From the NCBI GenBank assembly GCA_018714385.1, contig DVNL01000007.1, positions 29,657 to 93,656 of the forward strand: a DNA stretch of 64,000 bases. Reading direction: 5' to 3'. A program made the position numbers and the translations under genes. The notes under the pieces are model-generated. The model was not told the DNA's origin. It saw nothing but the letters and a program-made list of their open reading frames with translations, and made no database searches. This DNA is from Candidatus Enterosoma merdigallinarum (GTDB lineage Bacteria > Bacillota_I > Bacilli_A > RFN20 > CAG-288). Of this stretch, positions 38,871-48,271 are shown piece by piece (positions within the stretch are counted from its first letter, which is position 1; every line of letters begins with the position of its first letter).

Positions 38871-40799
38871 TCAGCTCAAGGAGAGGGTGACCATGTAGTT
38901 CTTGTACCACTGCAGGTCGTTCTTCTGGAGGCCGATGAGGAGAGTCTTCTCAGCACCATTGACGGTGATCTTTTCCTCCGCCTGGTAGACGGCATCGTAA
39001 TAGTCTTTGTATTGGGTCATCTGGGCATCGGTCCACTTGGTGAAGCCGGAGTCCTGGGCGGAGAGCTTTTCCTGATAGTGCGAATCGAGATCCTGGAGCT
39101 CCTTGGACGTGGAGAAGTCCCAGCATTCCAAAGTCATCTGATTCTCGTCATAGATATAGCTGATCTTCCAGACCGGGAAGAGTCCTCCGGGAGCGGGGAG
39201 GGACTTGAGGTTTTCCTCTCCGCCGATGAAGGAGAGGAGGACCGGATAGCCGGGATCGGACGAGAGCATGTCGACGAAGGAGAGGTTGTCGCAATTTTCG
39301 CGGATGTCGGCATCGCCGATGATCGTTTCGCTGGTGATGTCGCCGATTTCCGTATAGGTGAAGGTCTGGAAGTTCTCTCGCTGGTCGGCGCCAGTGCCGA
39401 GAAGCTCGAAGTTGTGGATGTAGAACTCGGCCTCGTCTTCGCCGATCTCGACGGTGAAGTCTTCCACGGCCTCGAGGTTGGTGATCGCCTCGAAAGTGCC
39501 GTTGAAGCCGTCGACGAGGAAGTCGGAGGATCCATACTGGACATAGCGAGGATAGGATGCGGCATCGTTGAGATGGTAAACGCCCTCCGCATCCTTGGTG
39601 AAGAAGACGGAGGAAAGGGCAAAGCTCGCATAGGTCACGGCGCTTTCGTCCTTGGCCTCGCCGACAGGATAGTAGGCATCCCCGATGCGGGTCAGGGTCT
39701 GGTAGGTCTCGCTCGTCTCATCGTATTCGATGAGTCTTTCTTCCTTGATGGCGTTGGGGTCGTTATCCTCCATCGTCGTCAGGGAGAAGTACTTGCCGTC
39801 GGTGACGACGTCCGCCGCCCTGTAGTTCATGTCCTCCGGATAGGTGGAGTTGACAAGGAAGTTCCAGGAGCCTTCGCCCCTGTAGTTGTTTCCTTGGAGG
39901 CGGGCCATCATGTCATCGAAGGCCTTGTCCGCCGTCCCCTCGACCGGGGCGACCTTCTCGATGGCATCCGAACCGACCTTGGTGAAACTTCCCAAGACGA
40001 GTGTCGAATCGACGATGCCCAACGCAGAGGCATAGGCGGGGAAGGTGACCTGATAGCCGATGATGGCGTTGTTCTCGAAGATCAAGGTGAAGGAATCCGC
40101 AAGAAGCTCGGGGAATCCGCCGTAGGCCTGAGGGGAGATGAAGCTGGCATATTCTTCGAGGACGTCTTCCTTCAGCTCGTAATTGCCTTCGTCATTCTCC
40201 GTGAAGTCGTCCGCCGAGAGGAAGCGGAAGAAGTTGCCTAGGCCATTGTCCTCCTCGAAGGTGGCATAGGTGAACTCCTCTTGCCCCATGTCGACGAAAT
40301 AACTGTGATGGATCTTGTTGTCGAGGCCGATGCTGATGTTGTCCAAGGCCTTGATCTTCTTGCCCTCGTCCGCGCCGATGCCGTCGATCTCGGTGGCATG
40401 GTAGTAGAAGACGCCGTCGATGTTCTCGCGGTCGGGGTCGGAGCCGGACGTTTCGGGATAAATGACGAGCTGGAAGTCCTCCGGGCCGTTTGCGATCTGG
40501 GTGTAGAAGGAGACATAGCCGTGGCTTGCGCCTTGGGTGATCTCCTGAAGACCGGTAAGGTCGGCGGCATAGCCCTGGGCAAGCTCGGCAAGCTTGGCAT
40601 CCGTCAGGCCTTGCTTCTCGACGGAAGAAGAGCTGCTTGTTGAAGGGGGATTTGAAGAAGGAAGGGAGGAAGAGGGGCTGTTCGTGGAAGAAGTCTCGCT
40701 TCCGCCCGTGGAACTGTTGTCGGACGTCGACTCGCCGCTTGTGCAGGATGCCAGGACGACGGCAGGCAGAAGCAACAATGTCAATAAGCCTTTTTTCAT
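38871..40799 (-). CDS. Lipoprotein of unknown function with Ser/Pro-rich linker
   Basis: Signal MKKGLLTLLLLPAVVLASC (lipobox LASC); Ser-rich linker; 642 aa. Confidence 0.85.
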   Translation of the reverse strand: MKKGLLTLLLLPAVVLASCTSGESTSDNSSTGGSETSSTNSPSSSLPSSNPPSTSSSSSVEKQGLTDAKLAELAQGYAADLTGLQEITQGASHGYVSFYTQIANGPEDFQLVIYPETSGSDPDRENIDGVFYYHATEIDGIGADEGKKIKALDNISIGLDNKIHHSYFVDMGQEEFTYATFEEDNGLGNFFRFLSADDFTENDEGNYELKEDVLEEYASFISPQAYGGFPELLADSFTLIFENNAIIGYQVTFPAYASALGIVDSTLVLGSFTKVGSDAIEKVAPVEGTADKAFDDMMARLQGNNYRGEGSWNFLVNSTYPEDMNYRAADVVTDGKYFSLTTMEDNDPNAIKEERLIEYDETSETYQTLTRIGDAYYPVGEAKDESAVTYASFALSSVFFTKDAEGVYHLNDAASYPRYVQYGSSDFLVDGFNGTFEAITNLEAVEDFTVEIGEDEAEFYIHNFELLGTGADQRENFQTFTYTEIGDITSETIIGDADIRENCDNLSFVDMLSSDPGYPVLLSFIGGEENLKSLPAPGGLFPVWKISYIYDENQMTLECWDFSTSKELQDLDSHYQEKLSAQDSGFTKWTDAQMTQYKDYYDAVYQAEEKITVNGAEKTLLIGLQKNDLQWYKNYMVTLSLS

Positions 40800-40851
40800 A
40801 AAGCCTCCTAATGTGTATAGAAAAACGGGTTAGTTATAAGGTATGGACGTT

Positions 40852-40890
40852 CGCAAATACAAATCACGGCTTTCCGTCGTCGTATTTGCG
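40852..40890. promoter_or_regulatory. 9-bp inverted repeat (CGCAAATAC-N21-GTATTTGCG) next to a sigma-A-like promoter
   Basis: Perfect arms; TTGACA at 40892-40897 directly after the right arm and TATGTT at 40914-40919 (16-nt spacer). Confidence 0.5.
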
Positions 40891-40935
40891 CTTGACAAAC
40901 CGAATGGTGAAAATATGTTCGAAAGGAGACACGCC

Positions 40936-43248
40936 ATGATACGAAACCGAACCAGAATTCCGCTCCTCTTTGCTTCTCTCTCCCTTCTTCTGCTCACCGG
41001 TTGCACCCCTGAGACCCCTGTTTCCGGAAGCACGCCTTCAAGCCCGTCCGGTGAGAGCTCTTCCCAGCCGGAAGAACTGGATTTCCATTTGACAATACAA
41101 AGCCCATTGTCCAAAACGACATATTATCAGTACGAGCGTTTCGAGACAGCAGGCCTTCTTGTCTCCGCCGACACGTATGATGCCAAAGGCGAACTGACAA
41201 GCTCCCAGGAGATCGAGGATTATGAGCTTTACTTTGTCGAAACGGGGGAAAGCTTGACGGACGACACGGTGCTCGATCAGACAGGGATGCACCAGGTGGA
41301 AGTGAGAAAAGAAGGATATGAAAGCGTTTTCTTCGACATCGATGTCCGCTCCATCATGCTTTTCCATCAATATCTGGAAATCGCCTCCTATCCCGACAGA
41401 AGGACATACAAGCCCGGGGAGACTTTCTCCGACAGCGGGTTCACGCTTTTGATGCATACCACCTTCTATGACAGCGTCGGAAAGCAGATGACCAGGACGG
41501 ACGTCGTGACGGACTATATCCTCGAGATCGACGGACAGGATGCCCGGGTCTATACCTTTTCGGAGGAAAGCGACCCGCGTCTGAAGGTGAACATATTCGT
41601 CTTCGGAGACGACGGAAAGGAGCTCACCGACTATTTCCCGGTCTATACCCAAACCCATTCTATCGCTCCCGGATCGGTCGATGCCGAGGAGGAGACCTTT
41701 GTCGAGACGGATGACAGTCTCACCATCCATATCACCAATCCCGACAGGGACAGCAACGTCGATCCGCTCGGTCTGAACGATTCTTCCAAGGGCTATTATT
41801 CGCCCGATCAGGTCGAGACCGCCTATACGGCCTACGATCTTGGCGAACGGGGCTATCTCAACTGGAAATATGCCCCCTCCTCATACGATGACGGCGTCTG
41901 CGAAACGCCTCTTTTGGTCATCCCGGTCGTCGTCCCCGGCTATGAAAGCAAGGCTGACAAGGAGACGATGGACATGATCCAGACGGCCTTCTTCGGCTCG
42001 TCCGAGGATCTGCACTTCGAATCCCTGCGTTCCTATTACTATAAATCGAGCCGCGGACAGTTGGACATCACCGGCACGGTGACGGACTACTATTTTGCCG
42101 GAGACCAGTCGCAGTATTTCTATGACTACAATTCGTTGACCTCTTCCACCGTCCCCTATCTTGCCATCGAGGCCGCCGAGTGGGTCAAGGAGACTTATGG
42201 GACGGATCTCACGGAGTATGACTCCGACGGGGACGGGCTCGTCGATGCCGTCTGGCTTGTCTGGGTCGGCTTCGGCTACGACAATTCCGGCATGACGGTC
42301 TATTGGCCTTTCTCCTCGACGACCGGCGCGGTTTCCGATCCTGACTATTACGACAAGCCCGTCGTCAACAACTTCGGCTGGGCAGGGGCGGACTTCATCC
42401 GTCAGTACAGCACGGAGAACTACGGATGCGATGCCCATGTCCTCATCCATGAGACAGGGCACATGCTCGGTCTCACGGACTATTATTCCTACGGAAACGG
42501 ATTGACGGAGGAACGCTATGGGCCTCTTGGAGGGGTCGACATGATGGACAACAACGTCGGCGATCACAATCCCTACTCCAAGATGCTCCTCGGATGGACT
42601 TCGCCCTATATCGTCTACGGAAACGATGTCACAATCACCATCCCCGCTTCGGTCAAGGAAGATGCCGTGATTCTGCTCCCATACGAAGGAAAGACTTACA
42701 CGGTCGGAGAGGACGGAAAGGTCGCCTTCAATCCCTATGACGAATACCTGATCCTCGACTTCTATTCCTCCGAAGGAAAGCTCAACGGCGAGGACTATGA
42801 TGCCTATGGCATCGAAAGCGTCAAGGGAAAGGGCGGAAGACTCTACCATGTCGATGCCAGGCTCGCCCGCATCGAAGAGCATCAGGAAGGCTCCCTCTTC
42901 ACCTATACCGCGATGGTCTACGATGAACCCGACGATGCCTGGAACGAGAGCGAGAGAGGCAAGATTCTCAACGCCATCTCCAACACGCATGAAGGACAAA
43001 GGAGCGAAAGCGAGCTCTTCTCGATGGATCCCGAAGCCGACTATTACGATGAGATCCGCTGGATCAGCGCCGACAAGCGCTTCATCGACTCGAACCCGGA
43101 CGGACAGAACCGCCCCGATGCGGAATCCCTCTTCCGGGAAGGCGACGTCTTCCTCCTCGATGACTATGCCGATCAGTTCAACGGCGGAGGCCTCAATTGC
43201 GACAAGCCTTTCGCCTACGGATTCGAAATAGTGAGCATCAATGCATAA
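40936..43248 (+). CDS. M6-family metalloprotease lipoprotein
   Basis: Signal MIRNRTRIPLLFASLSLLLLTGC; DSDGDGLVDAVWLVWVGFGYDNS; zinc motif HVLIHETGHMLGLTDYY; later Met (GGVDMMDNN). Confidence 0.88.
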   Translation: MIRNRTRIPLLFASLSLLLLTGCTPETPVSGSTPSSPSGESSSQPEELDFHLTIQSPLSKTTYYQYERFETAGLLVSADTYDAKGELTSSQEIEDYELYFVETGESLTDDTVLDQTGMHQVEVRKEGYESVFFDIDVRSIMLFHQYLEIASYPDRRTYKPGETFSDSGFTLLMHTTFYDSVGKQMTRTDVVTDYILEIDGQDARVYTFSEESDPRLKVNIFVFGDDGKELTDYFPVYTQTHSIAPGSVDAEEETFVETDDSLTIHITNPDRDSNVDPLGLNDSSKGYYSPDQVETAYTAYDLGERGYLNWKYAPSSYDDGVCETPLLVIPVVVPGYESKADKETMDMIQTAFFGSSEDLHFESLRSYYYKSSRGQLDITGTVTDYYFAGDQSQYFYDYNSLTSSTVPYLAIEAAEWVKETYGTDLTEYDSDGDGLVDAVWLVWVGFGYDNSGMTVYWPFSSTTGAVSDPDYYDKPVVNNFGWAGADFIRQYSTENYGCDAHVLIHETGHMLGLTDYYSYGNGLTEERYGPLGGVDMMDNNVGDHNPYSKMLLGWTSPYIVYGNDVTITIPASVKEDAVILLPYEGKTYTVGEDGKVAFNPYDEYLILDFYSSEGKLNGEDYDAYGIESVKGKGGRLYHVDARLARIEEHQEGSLFTYTAMVYDEPDDAWNESERGKILNAISNTHEGQRSESELFSMDPEADYYDEIRWISADKRFIDSNPDGQNRPDAESLFREGDVFLLDDYADQFNGGGLNCDKPFAYGFEIVSINA

Positions 43249-43264
43249 AAAGGAGCAAAAGAAA

Positions 43265-45253
43265 ATGAAAAAGACACAGAAATTCCTTTCCCTTCTCGCC
43301 CTTCTTCTCGTCGGTGGCGTCACATCCTGCACGAGCGATCCTTCTTCCGCCTCTCCCTCCTCCCCCAACAGCTCCGTCTCTTCGAGCACGCCAGGCTCTT
43401 CCACGGGAGACAAGCCCTCAAGCTCTTCTCCTTCCTCCACGACCCCTTCTTCCAGTCTTCCGGGAAGTTCCTCCTCTTCCTCCTCTTCCAGCAGTTCCAC
43501 TCCCGAGCCAGAGCCCGTTCTTTATGACATCGCCGTCGGACGGAATCTCTCGGAGTCGGTGTTCTCCGTGAGCGTCGTCCCGAACGCGGAAGCCGGCGAT
43601 CTTGTTTCCGTCGGCTTCGTCTCGAAGAGCAGCTATGGCTTCAGTTCCTACGAAATCCAGAACTTCTATCTCCACGTCGTCAGCCAGGAAGGCGAGGAAG
43701 TCCTTCGCCCGATGTCCACGGAAGCGGCGACGGAGGTCTATTTTGCCTTCACGATGCCTGAGAGTGACGTCACTCTCTATGCCGCGAGCGCAACCAACAC
43801 CATCGACGAAACGTCCGGTTTCACCCTCTCCTTCGAGATGGACGAGGAACTGTCCGTCATCGGCTATTCCCCGGAAGAGAAGTACAGTGCCTTCTATGGC
43901 TACATGGTGAGAGAGCCGGGCTATCGGATCGACAAGATGGAATACCACACCAATCTCGACGGCGCGGATGTCTGGCATGCCTTCTCGCCTTCCGACTATG
44001 CTTTCGACCACAACTATTTCGGCTTCTATCTCAGAAGCTACACTTTCGACTATGCCACGGAAGTCACGATCCGGGTGGAGGGAAAGCATGTCGGCACGAA
44101 GAAGATCAACTATGTCGACGGCGACAAGGTCAAGGTGGACTCCGCCGGCGGCATCCTTCCCACCGAGGCCACTCCCGGCGACACCGTTGCCTTCACCTAT
44201 TCGATCAACTATGCGAATCACTTCATCCCGCTTCCGCCGACGATCCAGGGCGTGCCGGAGGAGGATATTCTCAACAACAACACCTATCAGGTCGAGTTCA
44301 TCATGCCCGAGAACGACGTCACCATTGCCTTCTCCCTGCTCGAGAACCAGAAAATCACCGTCGATTACGATGAAGACCTGTTCGAAAGCGTCCAGACTCT
44401 GTCCTATGGGACGCCTGTGACTTCCCTCCCCCCCAATGCCATGTTCGATGTCGTCTGCGTCCCGAAGGAAGGCTATGTCGTCACGTCGGCTGTCATGAAC
44501 GAGGAGACGATCCCCTTCTCCACCGTCTACAATGCCGCCGATGGCTCCTACACCTTCTCCTTCCATATGCCTGCCCCTTACTATGACGAATCCCTGGGAG
44601 AGGACTGGGAGCCCACGATCGAGGATTACAAGATCCCGGCAAACATCGTCCTTGATGCGAAGGTCGGATACGAAGTCGCCCTCTCCGAGACGACGGAAGA
44701 AGGCGTCTCCCTGTCCTTCCCTGCCGGCCGTTCCAGCTATGGCGAAGGCGAGACGGTGAGCTTCGGTCTCTCCGTTCCGAAGGGAAAGCAGATCCAATCG
44801 ATCGTCGCGAAGGGCGAAGACGGAAAAGAGATCGAAGTGACATTCGACGGCACGACCAGGACAGGTTCCTTCGTCATGCCTTCGGGAAAGGTCGGCATCG
44901 AGGTTGTCCTGGAAGATGCCGAGATGGTCACCGTCGTGGTGGATCCCTACGACAAGAACTGCGTCGATTCGACTTTCACGATATCTTCCTCCACAGTGAC
45001 GAATAGCACCTTCCCCGGACCGGATGGCGGAACGCTCAACTTGCAAGTCGGCGAAGAGATGTCCATCACGTTCATGATGCTGTCTAGCCCGGACTATTCG
45101 ACGACATACGCCTGCACCATCGTCGCCTCCTATGCGGACGGCTCGACGGAGGACCTTGTCATGAAGGCCGACTACGGTATGTGCTCCATCACCTTCACGG
45201 TCAAGAGCGGACTCAACAGGCTGACTCTTGTCTTCACGGAGATTCCGCTTTAA
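43265..45253 (+). CDS. Ser-linker lipoprotein with repeated F-x-MP-x-x-x-V domains
   Basis: Signal MKKTQKFLSLLALLLVGGVTSC; poly-Ser linker; FTMPESDVTLYA, FIMPENDVTIAF, FVMPSGKVGIEV repeats; 16 nt after the M6 gene. Confidence 0.82.
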   Translation: MKKTQKFLSLLALLLVGGVTSCTSDPSSASPSSPNSSVSSSTPGSSTGDKPSSSSPSSTTPSSSLPGSSSSSSSSSSSTPEPEPVLYDIAVGRNLSESVFSVSVVPNAEAGDLVSVGFVSKSSYGFSSYEIQNFYLHVVSQEGEEVLRPMSTEAATEVYFAFTMPESDVTLYAASATNTIDETSGFTLSFEMDEELSVIGYSPEEKYSAFYGYMVREPGYRIDKMEYHTNLDGADVWHAFSPSDYAFDHNYFGFYLRSYTFDYATEVTIRVEGKHVGTKKINYVDGDKVKVDSAGGILPTEATPGDTVAFTYSINYANHFIPLPPTIQGVPEEDILNNNTYQVEFIMPENDVTIAFSLLENQKITVDYDEDLFESVQTLSYGTPVTSLPPNAMFDVVCVPKEGYVVTSAVMNEETIPFSTVYNAADGSYTFSFHMPAPYYDESLGEDWEPTIEDYKIPANIVLDAKVGYEVALSETTEEGVSLSFPAGRSSYGEGETVSFGLSVPKGKQIQSIVAKGEDGKEIEVTFDGTTRTGSFVMPSGKVGIEVVLEDAEMVTVVVDPYDKNCVDSTFTISSSTVTNSTFPGPDGGTLNLQVGEEMSITFMMLSSPDYSTTYACTIVASYADGSTEDLVMKADYGMCSITFTVKSGLNRLTLVFTEIPL

Positions 45254-45272
45254 GCCATCCGAAAATGATGGA

Positions 45273-45303
45273 AGGATCGCCATGGACATTGGCGGTCCTT
45301 TTT
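45273..45303 (+). terminator. Rho-independent terminator of M6 protease/lipoprotein operon
   Basis: GGATCGCCA-TGGACAT-TGGCGGTCC followed by TTTTT. Confidence 0.8.
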
Positions 45304-45352
45304 CGATGCCGAAAAAAGAGCCGGCACAATAAAAACGGGGTAGAATATAGCC

Positions 45353-46150
45353 ATGGACAAATTGACAGAGCCTTGCAGTGTCCTTGTCTTTGACACCGAC
45401 GGCGATAATCTAGTCGAGTTTCTCTCCGTCGGCGTGCCGCTTGCGTATTCCGGGTATGGTCTTCAATTCTCGGACTGCCTGGATGTCGGCTGCTTTTGCG
45501 ATAACGATGCTTCCTCTGTCGAGGAGATATTGTCACGACACCTCCAAAAAAAGAAGACGGAGATCGATAAGACGAAAGCCGAGCTTCTCTCTGACGGGTA
45601 TTATGAAAAGACCCAGGATCTGGCAATCCGGTATCAACAGTATGCCAAAGAATACTTTGAAGAAAAGGACAGGATGGCCGGCCATTATCGGAAGTTCAAA
45701 AAAAGCGAGATCGCCAAGAACTTCGACGATTTCTTCAAGACCTATCCGGAGCTTCAGGAAGGGGACAAGTTTCATTTGGATTCGCGTTTCAGATTGGCTT
45801 CCTATGACAAGAAAGTCCTGCTTAACGGAAAAGAGACGACCATAATTTCCGTCAAGGAAAACAAGGTATTCAGCAAACAGGAGTTTGTGAAACTCGTGAA
45901 CGAAAATGCTGAAGAACTTATTAAAATTTATGAATCGAATTCCAAATTGTTTTATGAAAATGCTCTTGGAGACTATGATGATCTCAAAATGACTGTCAAA
46001 CGTCTTCTCAAAGAACATCCTCGTGTCGGCTTGATCGGATATCATGCCTCTGGGGCCGTCAAAGAGATAACGGATCTCTCCATAGATGACTTCACCTTGC
46101 TCGACTATCTGAAAGTCCGACCGAAATGCCTCTATTGGTTTGAAAGGTAG
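45353..46150 (+). CDS. Hypothetical protein (265 aa), mostly charged helical
   Basis: Complete ORF MDKLTEPCSVLVFDTDGDNLVEFLSVGVPLAYSGYGLQFSDCLDVGCFCDND...; TAGAAT 6 nt before ATG; no family recognised. Confidence 0.65.
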   Translation: MDKLTEPCSVLVFDTDGDNLVEFLSVGVPLAYSGYGLQFSDCLDVGCFCDNDASSVEEILSRHLQKKKTEIDKTKAELLSDGYYEKTQDLAIRYQQYAKEYFEEKDRMAGHYRKFKKSEIAKNFDDFFKTYPELQEGDKFHLDSRFRLASYDKKVLLNGKETTIISVKENKVFSKQEFVKLVNENAEELIKIYESNSKLFYENALGDYDDLKMTVKRLLKEHPRVGLIGYHASGAVKEITDLSIDDFTLLDYLKVRPKCLYWFER

Positions 46151-46216
46151 AAATCAAACGTCAACTTCTTTTCGTGGTCGATATATTTTCTGAAGACGCC
46201 ACGTCAGGTCGCCTTG

Positions 46217-47203
46217 TCATCTGTTCGGATAGAAATTTCCGAGGTCGCTGAAGGAACCTAGATCGTGTCCGTCGTCGTCATAAAGATGGTCGTCTTTGTA
46301 TCTCAGCCCGGTCGGTTCTTTCGTGTACTCGTCGACGACCAATTGGCCGCGATAGCTCGACAGGCTGTCGTCATCGACGACGATCCCCTTCTTCCCGTCG
46401 CGGAAATTGATGTATATCGTCTCCTTTTCCTCGACTTCCTCTACGTCTTTGTCATCGGAATACGAGGAAGACGACGAGGAGTAGCTGTAGTCGTAGTCAT
46501 CGTAGGAGAATTTTTCCTGTCCCAACAGCATAATTGAAGAAGAGTCGTGCATCAGAATGGACACAAAGGATTTCAATTGATCTGTTCTTTCGTTTCTCTT
46601 GATTTTGTTGGCGATTTCCAAGGCGTTTTTCAGATAGCGGATCTTTCGTTTCAAGCTTTTGCCGTTGAAGGCCTCCAACTGCTTGATCCTTGCATTGGCA
46701 TAGTCGAAAAAGGTTTGGTCATATTGTGCGCAGGCGAAATATGCCACGAAGTATTTTGCCAGACAATATATGGCCTCTCTCTTTTTCTTCTCAGGAGCAG
46801 AAATGTCCCTCGAATAATCGTCGAGTTGCAGGATCGTCTCCAATGGAGGCAAACGTTGAGTTTTGAACAGGATGTCGTGGAGTTTCCGACCTTCTTTGCG
46901 CAAGACTTTTTCCGGCTTGTAATTTTCGGGAAAGGCTATCGTGTAATTTCTGTAGTTGATGGGCAGGCCGTAGACTTCGCTTTTTCTTTTGAGTTTCGCA
47001 AATTCGCTTCTCGTCATCTCCTTCGGATGGATATACTCATTGTTCTCGAAATATCCCCAGATGCATTGTCCTCCGGCATATCCTTCCAGATAACCGTAGC
47101 CATGCATTTTGTTGCCGGACAGCTGACCTTTATAGTGCATGCCGTTTTTAAATATCAGTCCGCCATCGGTCGGCAGGGCGTTATGATTGAACTTGCCATA
47201 CAC
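46217..47203 (-). CDS. MORN-repeat protein
   Basis: VYGKFNHNALPTDGGLIFKNGMHYKGQLSGNKMHGYGYLEGYAGGQCIWGYFENNEYI (MORN-type); GTG start assumed; 5' boundary uncertain. Confidence 0.65.
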   Translation of the reverse strand: MYGKFNHNALPTDGGLIFKNGMHYKGQLSGNKMHGYGYLEGYAGGQCIWGYFENNEYIHPKEMTRSEFAKLKRKSEVYGLPINYRNYTIAFPENYKPEKVLRKEGRKLHDILFKTQRLPPLETILQLDDYSRDISAPEKKKREAIYCLAKYFVAYFACAQYDQTFFDYANARIKQLEAFNGKSLKRKIRYLKNALEIANKIKRNERTDQLKSFVSILMHDSSSIMLLGQEKFSYDDYDYSYSSSSSSYSDDKDVEEVEEKETIYINFRDGKKGIVVDDDSLSSYRGQLVVDEYTKEPTGLRYKDDHLYDDDGHDLGSFSDLGNFYPNR

Positions 47204-47369
47204 TACTAATCCGTTCTTGTGTTTGTCGAACGCCTTTAATACCCTCCAAATCGATAAGCGAACGCCTTTAATGCATTAATTTGTTGTCCAAACAAATAGA
47301 TTTTAATCTTATAAGCCCATCATTTTAAAAATCACATTAAAACTCCTCCTTTTTCTAAAATTTAAGCAA

Positions 47370-47394
47370 AAGAAAAGGACTCGGTTGGGAGCCC
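47370..47394 (-). terminator. Rho-independent terminator downstream of NTF2-like gene
   Basis: Minus strand GGGCTC-CCAACC-GAGTCC followed by TTTTCTTTT. Confidence 0.6.
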
Positions 47395-47425
47395 TGTTCA
47401 TTGTTCCGTACTTGAATGATGTCGT

Positions 47426-47809
47426 CTACTTTTGGATGGTATTGGAATTCTGGTTGTATGCCTTGGCGACACACTTCCATTCTCCGTTCATCTTCAAGAG
47501 CAAGAGATAATCAGTGAAGTCAATCCTGTCTCCCCAGCCTTCTTCCAAGACCCTGACGACCGCAAGCGTCTCTTCCAAATCGATGACGTCGATTCTCGCC
47601 TTGAAGTTCTTGCCGCCGGATACCGTATCGACATTGTGATAGAACTGCTCAATTGAACCATGTTCAAGCTTTCCGTCGAGATATCCGAACAATACGGCTT
47701 CGTCGGTGAAAAGCTCTCTTGCATACTTGCTGTTCCCTTCGGCTACGCTTTTAACGAACTTCATCGCTGCTTCTTCAACAGCTTTGTATTCCTCAATTTT
47801 GGATCTCAT
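47426..47809 (-). CDS. Nuclear transport factor 2 (SnoaL)-like protein
   Basis: EEAAMKFVKSVAEGNSKYARELFTDEAVLFGYLDGKLEHGSIEQFYHNVD...RIDFTDYLLLLKMNGEWKCVAKAY; ATG at 47809 with AGGAGG. Confidence 0.8.
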   Translation of the reverse strand: MRSKIEEYKAVEEAAMKFVKSVAEGNSKYARELFTDEAVLFGYLDGKLEHGSIEQFYHNVDTVSGGKNFKARIDVIDLEETLAVVRVLEEGWGDRIDFTDYLLLLKMNGEWKCVAKAYNQNSNTIQK

Positions 47810-47914
47810 GTGAACCTCCTTATTTACGCTTACATTATAAATTGATACAATAATAAAAACTAGTACGCACAAAATAGTTAGATACTATCGAAAAGTAGAG
47901 TTAGGAGAAACAAG

Positions 47915-48271
47915 ATGGAAAAGAAGACCGATAGATGCATCAAGAACGAGAAGCTTTGCGACACAGGCTTTTCCTACACACTTTCGTTAATCAGCGGCAA
48001 ATACAAGATGACGATACTTTATACCTTGATGGAGTTCGGCATCGTTAGATACAACGAGCTTCAGAGATACATCAAGGGAATCACTTATAAATCCTTAACC
48101 ACTTCGTTGAAGGAGCTGGAAGCCGATGGGTTGATTGTCAGGAAGGAATATCCTCAAATCCCTCCCAAGGTTGAATATAGTCTTTCAAAACGTGGCGAGT
48201 CTTTGATGCCAATTCTTGATGAGATGTGCGAATGGGGCGATAAGAACCGCATGGGAAGAAGCAAAGACTAA
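47915..48271 (+). CDS. HxlR-family transcriptional regulator
   Basis: TLSLISGKYKMTILYTLMEFGIVRYNELQRYIKGITYKSLTTSLKELEADGLIVRKEYPQIPPKVEYSLSKRGESLMPILDEMCEWG. Confidence 0.93.
   Translation: MEKKTDRCIKNEKLCDTGFSYTLSLISGKYKMTILYTLMEFGIVRYNELQRYIKGITYKSLTTSLKELEADGLIVRKEYPQIPPKVEYSLSKRGESLMPILDEMCEWGDKNRMGRSKD

Noticed and set aside
39012-40241. 409-aa plus-strand ORF opposite the lipoprotein gene
   Set aside because: Shadow ORF (EVFADLDGEVFHGLEVGDRLESAV... style repeats of antisense acidic codons); the minus-strand gene has lipobox and terminator.
43380-43505. Short TCC/TCT-rich tandem pattern that could look like a DNA repeat array
   Set aside because: It is the coding sequence of the poly-Ser linker; no spacer/repeat regularity of a CRISPR array. 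No CRISPR array was seen anywhere in the window.
41881-45289. Long antisense ORFs (539 and 623 aa) opposite the M6 protease and lipoprotein genes
   Set aside because: Low-complexity E/V/I/D-rich translations without domain motifs; the sense strand has signal peptides, HExxH and an SD.
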